Assembly: GCF_019090165.1 (NCBI RefSeq)
Contig: NZ_JAHRIB010000173.1
Span: 1-41,901 of the forward strand
From: Streptomyces sp. BV286
Lineage (GTDB): Bacteria; Actinomycetota; Actinomycetes; Streptomycetales; Streptomycetaceae
Direction: 5' to 3'
DNA length: 41,901 bases
The position numbers were made by a program, and so were the translations under genes. How positions within the stretch are numbered: position 1 is the first letter of the stretch; every line of letters starts with the position of its first letter. The notes under the pieces are model-generated. The model had not been told where the DNA came from. It saw only the letters and a list, made by a program, of their open reading frames with translations, and made no database searches. This document shows, in pieces, positions 34,541 through 41,901 of this stretch.

Positions 34541-36616
34541 ATGAGCGCGCAGGCACCTGACAGCTTCGAGTGGACCGAGCTGGACCGGCGAGCCGTCGAC
34601 ACGGCCCGTCTGCTGGCGGCGGACGCCGTGCAGAAGGTCGGCAACGGCCATCCCGGCACCGCGATGGCGCTGGCCCCGGCCGCGTACACCCTCTTTCAGA
34701 AGGTGATGCGTCACGACCCCGCGGACCCCGAGTGGACCGGCCGTGACCGCTTCGTCCTCTCCCCCGGCCACACCTCCCTGACCCTCTACACCCAGCTCTT
34801 CCTCTCCGGCTACGAGCTGGAACTGGACGACCTGAAGGCGTTCCGCACCCACGGTTCGAAGACGCCGGGGCACCCCGAGTACGGCCACACGGCCGGGGTC
34901 GAGACCACCACGGGCCCGCTGGGCCAGGGCGCCGCCAACGCGGTGGGCATGGCGATGGCCGCCCGCTACGAGCGTGGCCTGTTCGACCCGGACGCGCCCG
35001 AGGGCGAGTCGCCCTTCGACCACACGATCTGGGCGATCGTCTCCGACGGCGACCTGGAGGAGGGCATCTCCGCCGAGGCGTCCTCCCTCGCGGGCCACCA
35101 GAAGCTCGGCAACCTCGTCTTCCTCTACGACGACAACCACATCTCGATCGAGGGCGACACCGCCACGGCGTTCTCCGAGGACGTGCTGAAGCGGTACGAG
35201 GCGTACGGCTGGCACGTGCAGCGGATCGAGCCCGCCCTGGGCGGCGACATCGACGTGCCCGCGCTGCACGAGGCCCTCACCGCCGCCAGGGCCGAGACCG
35301 GCCGCCCCTCGATCGTCGCGATGCGCACGATCATCGCCTGGCCCGCCCCGAACGCGCAGAACACCGAGGCCTCGCACGGTTCGGCGCTCGGCGCGGACGA
35401 GATCGCGGCCACCAAGCGCCTGCTGGGCTTCGACCCCGAGCGGACCTTCGAGGTCCCCGACGAGGTCCTGCGCCACGCCCGGCGCGCCCTCGACCGCGGC
35501 GCCGAGGCGCACGCCGACTGGAACAAGCGGCTCGCCGAGTGGCGCACCGCTCGGCCCGAACGCTCGAAGCTCTTCGACCGGATCGTGGCGGGACAGCTGC
35601 CCGAGGACTGGGAGGCCGCGCTGCCGACGTTCGAGGCCGGCACGTCGGTGGCGACCCGCGCGGCGTCCGGCAAGGTCCTCCAGGCTCTCGGCGGTGTGCT
35701 TCCCGAGCTGTGGGGCGGTTCGGCCGACCTCGCGGGCTCGAACAACACGACCATCGACAAGACGAGTTCGTTCCTCCCGAAGGGCAACCCGCTGCCGGAG
35801 GCGGACCCGTACGGCCGCACCATCCACTTCGGCATCCGCGAGCACTCCATGGCCGCGGAGATGAACGGCATCGCACTGCACGGCAACACCCGCATCTACG
35901 GCGGCACCTTCCTGGTGTTCTCCGACTACATGCGCAACGCCGTACGCCTGTCCGCCCTCATGCAGCTCCCGGTGACCTACGTGTGGACGCACGACTCCGT
36001 CGGACTCGGCGAGGACGGCCCGACGCACCAGCCGGTCGAACACCTCGCCTCCCTGCGCGCCATCCCGGGCCTGAACATCGTGCGCCCGGCGGACGCCAAC
36101 GAGACCGCGACCGCCTGGGCGGAGATCACCCGGCGGCACGCCACGAACCCGGCGCCGCACGGCCTGGCCCTCACCCGTCAGGGCGTACCGACGTACGAAG
36201 CCAACGAGAACGCGGCGAAGGGCGGATACGTCCTGCGCGAGGCCTCCACCGGGACGCCCGACGTGATCCTGATCGCCACGGGTTCCGAGGTGCAGCTCGC
36301 CGTCGCCGCGCGCGAGCAGTTGGAAGCCGGGTCAGTGGGCACCCGAGTGGTGTCGATGCCGTCCGTGGAGTGGTTCGAGGAGCAGTCCGCCGAGTACCGG
36401 GAGAGCGTCCTGCCGGCATCCGTGAAGGCCCGCGTGGCGGTCGAGGCCGGCATCGGTCTCACCTGGTACCGGTACGTCGGTGACCACGGACGCGTCGTCT
36501 CACTGGAGCACTTCGGCGCCTCCGCGGATGCCGGGACGCTGTTCGCGGAGTACGGCTTCACGGCCGAGAACGTGGCCGCGGCAGCGCGGGAATCCCTCGC
36601 GGCCCTCCGCGGTTGA
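34541..36616 (+). CDS. tkt: Transketolase
   Basis: A 691-residue thiamine-diphosphate enzyme that moves two-carbon units between sugar phosphates. Motifs: KVGNGHPGTAMALAP (32-46, substrate His), GHTAGVETTTGPLGQG, the cofactor-binding GDLEEGISAEASSLAGHQ, and IHFGIREHSMAAEMNGIALH with the catalytic Glu. ATG 34541 is preceded by AAGGA at 10 nt. It is the first gene of the tkt-tal-zwf-opcA-pgi operon, 19 nt before tal. The length is normal. It is probably the second transketolase of the genome, judged by gene order remembered from S. coelicolor. Confidence 0.96.
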   Translation: MSAQAPDSFEWTELDRRAVDTARLLAADAVQKVGNGHPGTAMALAPAAYTLFQKVMRHDPADPEWTGRDRFVLSPGHTSLTLYTQLFLSGYELELDDLKAFRTHGSKTPGHPEYGHTAGVETTTGPLGQGAANAVGMAMAARYERGLFDPDAPEGESPFDHTIWAIVSDGDLEEGISAEASSLAGHQKLGNLVFLYDDNHISIEGDTATAFSEDVLKRYEAYGWHVQRIEPALGGDIDVPALHEALTAARAETGRPSIVAMRTIIAWPAPNAQNTEASHGSALGADEIAATKRLLGFDPERTFEVPDEVLRHARRALDRGAEAHADWNKRLAEWRTARPERSKLFDRIVAGQLPEDWEAALPTFEAGTSVATRAASGKVLQALGGVLPELWGGSADLAGSNNTTIDKTSSFLPKGNPLPEADPYGRTIHFGIREHSMAAEMNGIALHGNTRIYGGTFLVFSDYMRNAVRLSALMQLPVTYVWTHDSVGLGEDGPTHQPVEHLASLRAIPGLNIVRPADANETATAWAEITRRHATNPAPHGLALTRQGVPTYEANENAAKGGYVLREASTGTPDVILIATGSEVQLAVAAREQLEAGSVGTRVVSMPSVEWFEEQSAEYRESVLPASVKARVAVEAGIGLTWYRYVGDHGRVVSLEHFGASADAGTLFAEYGFTAENVAAAARESLAALRG

Positions 36617-36635
36617 TCCGACCGCACGAAGGAAG

Positions 36636-37805
36636 ATGATCACTGTGACCGAAGCAACCGCAACCGCGGAAACCCTCAAGGCCCTCTCCCACGAGGGCGT
36701 GTCCATCTGGCTGGACGACCTGTCCCGCGAGCGCATCACGTCCGGCAACCTCGCCGAGCTCGTCGGGACCCGGCACGTCGTCGGCGTGACCACCAACCCC
36801 TCCATCTTCCAGGCCGCGATCGGGTCCGGCGAAGGGTACGAGGAGCAGCTCGCCGACCTCGCCGCCCGCCGCGTCACGGTCGACGAGGCCGTACGGATGA
36901 TGACCACGGCCGATGTGCGCGCCGCCGCCGACCTCCTGCGTCCGGTGTACGACGCGACGGGCGGCCGGGACGGCCGGGTCTCCATCGAGGTCGACCCGCG
37001 CCTGGCCGACGACACGAGGGCGACGGTGGCCGAGGCCAAGCAGCTCTCCTGGCTGGTCGACCGCCCGAACGTGATGATCAAGATTCCGGCGACCCGGGCA
37101 GGGCTGCCCGCGATCACCGAGGTCATCGGCCTGGGCATCAGCGTCAACGTCACGCTGATCTTCTCGCTGGAGCGCTACCGCGAGGTCATGGACGCCTACC
37201 TGGCAGGCCTGGAGAAGGCACAGGCCACCGGGCTCGACCTCGCCACCATCCACTCCGTCGCCTCCTTCTTCGTCTCCCGCGTCGACAGCGAGATCGACAA
37301 GCGGCTGGCGAAGGTCGGCACGGACGAGGCCCTCGGTCTGCGGGGCAGGGCGGCGCTGGCCAACGCGCGGCTCGCGTACGAGGCGTACGAGAGCCGGTTC
37401 GGCACCGCCGACGGTTCGGCACGCGGGAGCGACCGCTGGACCGCCCTCGGCGGGGCCCGCGCCAACAAGCAGCGCCCGCTGTGGGCCTCGACGGGCGTCA
37501 AGGACCCGGCCTACAAGGACACGCTGTACGTCGACGAGCTCGTCGCGCCCGGCACGGTCAACACGATGCCGGAGGCCACCCTGAACGCCACCGCCGACCA
37601 CGGCGAGATCCGCGGCGACACGGTGCGCGGCGGTTACGCACAGGCCCGCGCGGACCTCGACGCCGTCGAGAAGCAGGGCATCGGGTACGACGAGGTCGTG
37701 CGGCAGCTGGAGGACGAGGGTGTTGCGAAGTTCAAGGCCGCCTGGGGCGAGCTGCTGGACTCGGTCGCGGCCTCGCTGAGCAGCAAGGGAGTGGACGGAA
37801 AATGA
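36636..37805 (+). CDS. tal: Transaldolase
   Basis: A 389-residue enzyme that transfers a dihydroxyacetone unit between sugar phosphates. The actinobacterial long form is evident: IWLDDLSRERITSGNLAELV, VVGVTTNPSIFQAAIGSGEG, and the Schiff-base lysine in RPNVMIKIPAT. RPLWASTGVKDPAYKDTLYV closes the barrel. ATG 36636 directly follows GAAGGAAG, which is too close for a normal ribosome site; GTG 36645 has the better spacing, giving 386 residues. Its stop overlaps the zwf ATG (ATGA). Confidence 0.95.
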   Translation: MITVTEATATAETLKALSHEGVSIWLDDLSRERITSGNLAELVGTRHVVGVTTNPSIFQAAIGSGEGYEEQLADLAARRVTVDEAVRMMTTADVRAAADLLRPVYDATGGRDGRVSIEVDPRLADDTRATVAEAKQLSWLVDRPNVMIKIPATRAGLPAITEVIGLGISVNVTLIFSLERYREVMDAYLAGLEKAQATGLDLATIHSVASFFVSRVDSEIDKRLAKVGTDEALGLRGRAALANARLAYEAYESRFGTADGSARGSDRWTALGGARANKQRPLWASTGVKDPAYKDTLYVDELVAPGTVNTMPEATLNATADHGEIRGDTVRGGYAQARADLDAVEKQGIGYDEVVRQLEDEGVAKFKAAWGELLDSVAASLSSKGVDGK

Positions 37806-39436
37806 GCGAGAAACTTCCCGAGGAGTCCCCGGCGACGGCGTCCGGCGCCGCCCCGGACGCGACCGCGGCCGACCTGAGGCCCGCGTCCCTCCACGAGGTC
37901 CTGGACCTCGCGTCCGACTGGGACAACCCCCTCCGTGACCCGCGCGACCGGCGCCTGCCCAAGATCGCCGGCCCCTCCGGCCTGGTCATCTTCGGAGTGA
38001 CGGGCGACCTGTCGCGCAAGAAGCTCATGCCGGCCGTGTACGACCTGGCCAACCGTGGACTGCTCCCGCCGGGCTTCTCCCTCGTGGGCTTCGCCCGGCG
38101 CGACTGGGAGGACGAGGACTTCGCGCAGATCGTGCACGACTCGGTGCGCGAGCACGCGCGGACCGAGTTCCGTGAGGAGGTCTGGCAGCAGCTCGCCGAG
38201 GGCATGCGGTTCATCCCCGGCGACTTCGACGACGACCAGGCGTTCAAGCAACTGCGGTCCGCGGTCGAGGAGTTGGACGCCTCCCGGGGTACCAGCGGCA
38301 ACTACGCCTTCTATCTCTCCGTACCGCCCAAGTTCTTCCCGAAGGTCGTCCAGCAGCTCAAGAAGCACGGGCTGGCGAACGCGCCGGAGGGTTCCTGGCG
38401 GCGGGCCGTCATCGAGAAGCCGTTCGGCCACGACCTCAGGAGCGCGCGGGAACTGAACAAGGTCCTGCACGACGTGTTCGACCCCGAGCAGGTCTTCCGC
38501 ATCGACCACTACCTCGGCAAGGAGACCGTCCAGAACATCCTGGCGCTCCGCTTCGCCAACCAGATGTACGAGCCCATCTGGCACCGGTCGTACGTCGACC
38601 ACGTACAGATCACGATGGCCGAGGACATCGGCATCGGCGGCCGCGCGGGCTACTACGACGGCATCGGGTCGGCCCGTGACGTCATCCAGAACCACCTGCT
38701 CCAGCTGATGGCGCTGACCGCGATGGAGGAGCCCATCGCCTTCGACGCCGACTCGCTGCTCACCGAGAAGCTCAAGGTCCTCAAGTCCGTGAAGCTCCCG
38801 GAGAACCTGGGCGAGCACACCGTGCGCGGCCAGTACGCGACCGGCTGGCAGGGCGGCGCGAAGGTGTGCGGCTACCTCGAGGAGGACGGCATCGACCCCG
38901 AGTCGACGACCGACACGTACGCGGCGGTCAAGCTGGAGGTCGACAACCGCCGCTGGGCGGGCGTCCCCTTCTACCTGCGCACCGGCAAGCGCCTGGGCCG
39001 CCGCGTCACCGAGATCGCCGTCGTCTTCCAGCGGGCCCCGCACTCCCCGTTCGACTCCACCGCCACCGAGGAACTCGGCGCCAACGCGATCGTCATCCGT
39101 GTCCAGCCCGACGAGGGCATGACGGTGCGCTTCGGATCGAAGGTGCCGGGTACGTCGATGGAGATCCGGGACGTGTCGATGGACTTCGCGTACGGCGAGT
39201 CGTTCACCGAGTCCAGCCCGGAGGCGTACGAACGCCTGATCCTGGATGTGCTGCTCGGCGACGCCAATCTCTTCCCCCGTCACCAGGAGGTGGAAGAGTC
39301 CTGGAAGATCCTCGACCCGATCGAGGGCTACTGGGACACGCACGGCAGGCCGGCGCAGTACGCCTCGGGCAGCTGGGGTCCCGAGGAAGCCGACGAGATG
39401 CTCGCACGAGACGGACGGAGCTGGCGCAGGCCATGA
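37802..39436 (+). CDS. zwf: Glucose-6-phosphate dehydrogenase
   Basis: A 544-residue NADP-dependent dehydrogenase, the entry to the oxidative pentose-phosphate pathway. The cofactor fingerprint IFGVTGDLSRKKLMPA (63-78), the active-site RIDHYLGKETVQN, EKPFG and RTGKRL are all present. The first 55 residues are an acidic, Ala/Pro-rich extension common in actinobacterial forms. The ATG overlaps the tal stop, and the TGA overlaps the opcA ATG. This tight packing implies production in a fixed ratio with its activator OpcA. Confidence 0.96.
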   Translation: MSEKLPEESPATASGAAPDATAADLRPASLHEVLDLASDWDNPLRDPRDRRLPKIAGPSGLVIFGVTGDLSRKKLMPAVYDLANRGLLPPGFSLVGFARRDWEDEDFAQIVHDSVREHARTEFREEVWQQLAEGMRFIPGDFDDDQAFKQLRSAVEELDASRGTSGNYAFYLSVPPKFFPKVVQQLKKHGLANAPEGSWRRAVIEKPFGHDLRSARELNKVLHDVFDPEQVFRIDHYLGKETVQNILALRFANQMYEPIWHRSYVDHVQITMAEDIGIGGRAGYYDGIGSARDVIQNHLLQLMALTAMEEPIAFDADSLLTEKLKVLKSVKLPENLGEHTVRGQYATGWQGGAKVCGYLEEDGIDPESTTDTYAAVKLEVDNRRWAGVPFYLRTGKRLGRRVTEIAVVFQRAPHSPFDSTATEELGANAIVIRVQPDEGMTVRFGSKVPGTSMEIRDVSMDFAYGESFTESSPEAYERLILDVLLGDANLFPRHQEVEESWKILDPIEGYWDTHGRPAQYASGSWGPEEADEMLARDGRSWRRP

Positions 39437-40365
39437 AGATCGACCTGACCGACACCACGGCAAGCAAGATCAACAAGGCCCTCGTGGAAGGCCGCCGCGC
39501 CATCGGCACGCCAGCCGTGGGCATGGTCCTGACGATGGTCATCGTGACGGACGAGGAGAACGCGTACGACTCGATCAAGGCGGCCGAGGAGGCCTCGCAC
39601 GAGCACCCCGCGCGCACCCTGGTCGTCATCAAGCGGCACGCCCGCACCCCGCGCGACCGGACGAACTCGCGCCTCGACGCCGAGGTGCGGGTGGGCGCCG
39701 ACGCCGGTACCGGTGAGACGGTCATCCTGAGGCTGTACGGCGAGGTGTCCGACCACGCCGACTCGGTGGTCCTGCCGCTGCTGCTGGCGGACGCGCCGGT
39801 CGTCGTCTGGTGGCCGGTGGACGCGCCCGAGGTTCCGGCCAAGGACCCCCTCGGCGCGCTCGCCCAGCGCCGGATCACCGACATGTACGCCGTGGAGACC
39901 CCGCTGGCGGCCCTGGAGGCGCGCGCCGCCGCGTACGCGCCGGGCGACACCGACCTGGCCTGGACCCGGCTGACCCCGTGGCGCTCCATGCTGGCCGCCG
40001 CCCTCGACCAGGCCCGTACGGACATCACCTCGGCCGCGGTCGAGAGCGAGGCGGAGAACCCGAGCGCCGAGTTGCTGGCCCGCTGGCTGGAGGCCCGCCT
40101 GGGCGTCTCGGTCGAGCGGGTCGTCACCGCCGGGCCCGTGGTCACCGCCGTCCGGCTCGGCACCGCGAACGGCGAGATCGTCATCGACCGGCCCGAGGGC
40201 CCGCTCGCGACGCTCTCCCTGCCCGGCCAGCCCTCGCGCACCCTCGCGCTGAAGGTCCGCAGCACCTCCGAGCTGATCGCCGAGGAACTGCGCCGCCTCG
40301 ACGCGGACGAGATGTACGCCGTCGCCCTGCGCGGCGACGAATCCGAGAGGGAGAGCCGTGCCTGA
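39433..40365 (+). CDS. opcA: Glucose-6-phosphate dehydrogenase assembly protein OpcA
   Basis: A 310-residue protein without known catalytic activity that activates or assembles glucose-6-phosphate dehydrogenase in actinobacteria and cyanobacteria. Family stretches: RRAIGTPAVGMVLTMVIVTD, HPARTLVVIKRHAR, SVVLPLLLADAPVVVWWPVD and WTRLTPWRSMLAAALD. The ATG overlaps the zwf stop (ATGA). Its own stop lies inside the start region of pgi, an 8-nt overlap. It is cytoplasmic and normal in length. Confidence 0.95.
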   Translation: MKIDLTDTTASKINKALVEGRRAIGTPAVGMVLTMVIVTDEENAYDSIKAAEEASHEHPARTLVVIKRHARTPRDRTNSRLDAEVRVGADAGTGETVILRLYGEVSDHADSVVLPLLLADAPVVVWWPVDAPEVPAKDPLGALAQRRITDMYAVETPLAALEARAAAYAPGDTDLAWTRLTPWRSMLAAALDQARTDITSAAVESEAENPSAELLARWLEARLGVSVERVVTAGPVVTAVRLGTANGEIVIDRPEGPLATLSLPGQPSRTLALKVRSTSELIAEELRRLDADEMYAVALRGDESERESRA

Positions 40366-41901
40366 CACACCGAAGCTCACCCGCCGGCCCGAGTGGACCG
40401 CGCTGGAGGACCACCGCGCCGGCCCGCTCCTCCATCCACGGCTGCGCGAGCTGTTCGCCGCGGACCCGGAGCGCGCCGGGCGTTACACCGTGCGTGTGGG
40501 CGACCTGCTCATCGACTACTCGAAGCACCTGATCACCGACGAGACACTCGCGCTGCTCCAGGAACTCGCCACCGCCACCGACGTGTTCGGCCTGCGTGAC
40601 GCGATGTTCCGCGGTGAGCGGATCAACGTCACCGAGCAGCGGGCGGTCCTGCACACCGCGCTGCGCGCCCCGCGTGACGCGGTCGTCGAGGTCGACGGCG
40701 AGAACGTCGTGCCGAAGGTGCACGCGGTCCTCGACAGGATGGCCGACTTCTCCGAACAGGTCCGCTCCGGCAAGTGGACCGGGCACACCGGCAGGCGCAT
40801 CCGCACTGTCGTCAACATCGGCATCGGCGGCTCCGACCTGGGCCCGGCCATGGCCTACGAGGCACTGCGCGCCTTCACCGACCGCGATCTGACGGTCCGC
40901 TTCGTGTCGAACGTCGACGGGGCCGACCTGCACGAGGCCGTGCGCGACCTGGATCCGGCCGAGACGCTGTTCGTCGTCGCCTCGAAGACCTTCACCACCA
41001 TCGAGACCATCACCAACGCGACCTCGGCACGGACCTGGCTGCTCGCCGGGCTCGGCGGCGACCCGCACGCCGTGGCCAAGCACTTCGTGGCGCTGTCGAC
41101 GAACGCCCGGAAGGTCGCGGACTTCGGCATCGACACGGCCAACATGTTCGAGTTCTGGGACTGGGTCGGCGGCCGCTACTCGTACGACTCCGCCATCGGC
41201 CTGTCCCTGATGATCGCGATCGGCCCGGACCGCTTCCGGGAGATGCTCGACGGTTTCAGGATCGTCGACGAGCACTTCAGGTCCGCACCCGCCGAGGCCA
41301 ACGCGCCTTTGCTACTCGGCCTGTTGGGCGTCTGGTACGGCGACTTCTTCGGCGCGCAGGCGCATGCGGTGCTGCCGTACTCGCACTACCTGTCGAAGTT
41401 CACCGCGTACCTCCAGCAGCTCGACATGGAGTCCAACGGCAAGTCCGTGGACCGCGACGGGCACCCGGTGGAATGGCAGACCGGCCCGGTGGTGTGGGGC
41501 ACGCCCGGCACCAACGGGCAGCACGCCTACTACCAGTTGCTCCACCAGGGCACGAAGACGATCCCGGCCGACCTGATCGGCTTCGTCAACCCGGTCGACG
41601 ACCTGGGTCCCGAACTCGCAGCCCAGCACGACCTGTTGATGGCGAACCTCTTCGCCCAGGGCCAGGCTCTCGCGTTCGGCAGGACCGCCGACGAGGTGCG
41701 GGCGGAGGGGGTTCCCGAGGAGCAGGTGCCGCACCGCACGTTCCGCGGCAACCACCCCACCACGACCGTCCTGGCCGCCGAGTTGACCCCCTCGGTCCTC
41801 GGCCAGCTGATCGCCCTCTACGAGCACAAGGTGTTCGTGCAGGGCGCGATCTGGAACATCGACTCCTTCGACCAGTGGGGCGTCGAGCTCGGCAAGGTCC
41901 T
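40358..41901 (+). CDS. pgi: Glucose-6-phosphate isomerase, 3' end outside window
   Basis: The first 514 residues of an enzyme of about 550 that interconverts glucose-6-phosphate and fructose-6-phosphate. Signatures: NIGIGGSDLGPAMAYEAL, VASKTFTTIETITNA, GGRYSYDSAIGLSLMIAIG, GTPGTNGQHAYYQLLHQGTK (the Pgi signature region), and EHKVFVQGAIWNIDSFDQWG near the cut. GTG 40358 is preceded by AGAGGGAG and overlaps the opcA stop. Having pgi here lets fructose-6-phosphate from tkt and tal flow back to zwf, a complete cycle within one operon apart from lactonase and 6-phosphogluconate dehydrogenase. Confidence 0.96.
   Translation, partial: MPDTPKLTRRPEWTALEDHRAGPLLHPRLRELFAADPERAGRYTVRVGDLLIDYSKHLITDETLALLQELATATDVFGLRDAMFRGERINVTEQRAVLHTALRAPRDAVVEVDGENVVPKVHAVLDRMADFSEQVRSGKWTGHTGRRIRTVVNIGIGGSDLGPAMAYEALRAFTDRDLTVRFVSNVDGADLHEAVRDLDPAETLFVVASKTFTTIETITNATSARTWLLAGLGGDPHAVAKHFVALSTNARKVADFGIDTANMFEFWDWVGGRYSYDSAIGLSLMIAIGPDRFREMLDGFRIVDEHFRSAPAEANAPLLLGLLGVWYGDFFGAQAHAVLPYSHYLSKFTAYLQQLDMESNGKSVDRDGHPVEWQTGPVVWGTPGTNGQHAYYQLLHQGTKTIPADLIGFVNPVDDLGPELAAQHDLLMANLFAQGQALAFGRTADEVRAEGVPEEQVPHRTFRGNHPTTTVLAAELTPSVLGQLIALYEHKVFVQGAIWNIDSFDQWGVELGKV

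Overview
The window is high-GC, densely packed actinobacterial DNA and almost certainly comes from a Streptomyces chromosome. The reasons are frequent GTG starts, strong G/C bias at third codon positions, TGA/ATG stop-start overlaps, Tat-type signal peptides, a sugar ABC transporter with no ATPase of its own, and an actinobacterial tkt-tal-zwf-opcA-pgi operon. From memory, a 4'-phosphopantetheinyl transferase gene and this second pentose-phosphate cluster also lie within about ten genes of each other in S. coelicolor (SCO6673 and SCO6663-6659). The roughly 30 kb between them here may therefore be a strain-variable segment. No tRNA, rRNA, transposase, CRISPR array or origin was seen.

Layout. 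(1) 1-3356: the 3' part of an MmyB-type ligand-binding protein on the minus strand, with a disrupted N-terminus, faces a three-gene plus-strand set: XRE regulator, ImmA/IrrE-like metalloprotease with HELWH, and a seven-helix MAB_1171c-type membrane protein. (2) 3736-7936: a small unknown protein, a phosphopantetheinyl transferase and a metallophosphoesterase (one minus-strand pair), an ATP-grasp enzyme behind a structured leader, and a cupin. (3) 8024-20557: a divergent glycan-utilisation locus. The minus arm is DeoR regulator, GH4 glycosidase and GH38 alpha-mannosidase. The plus arm is PfkB sugar kinase, lipoprotein binding protein, two permeases and LacZ-type GH2. A 19-bp tandem repeat lies between the arms. 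(4) 20616-24182: two Tat-exported phosphoesterase-type proteins, metallophosphoesterase-LamG and PHP. (5) 24256-30374: an aromatic-acid-like catabolic module. PaaX, MarR and IclR regulators surround a minus-strand operon of SDR, amidohydrolase, CoA ligase and MaoC hydratase. (6) 30707-34394: a membrane-anchored protein with three Cys repeats whose stop codon lies inside a 9-bp minisatellite, a secreted GH16-CBM6 glucanase behind a perfect LacI-type palindrome, and an AraC regulator. (7) 34541 to the end: tkt, tal, zwf, opcA and pgi, with pgi cut by the window end.

How they fit together. The DeoR locus looks like import and breakdown of a galactose- and mannose-containing oligosaccharide, with energy coming from a shared ATPase elsewhere (MsiK in known Streptomyces systems). 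The SDR-amidohydrolase-ligase-MaoC set matches the four steps of non-thiolytic beta-oxidation of an already unsaturated aryl acid such as a hydroxycinnamate: activation, hydration, oxidation, and hydrolysis of the beta-ketoacyl-CoA. The tkt-pgi operon interconverts pentose and hexose phosphates and makes NADPH. Functions are inferred from motifs and gene order only; no database search was possible.
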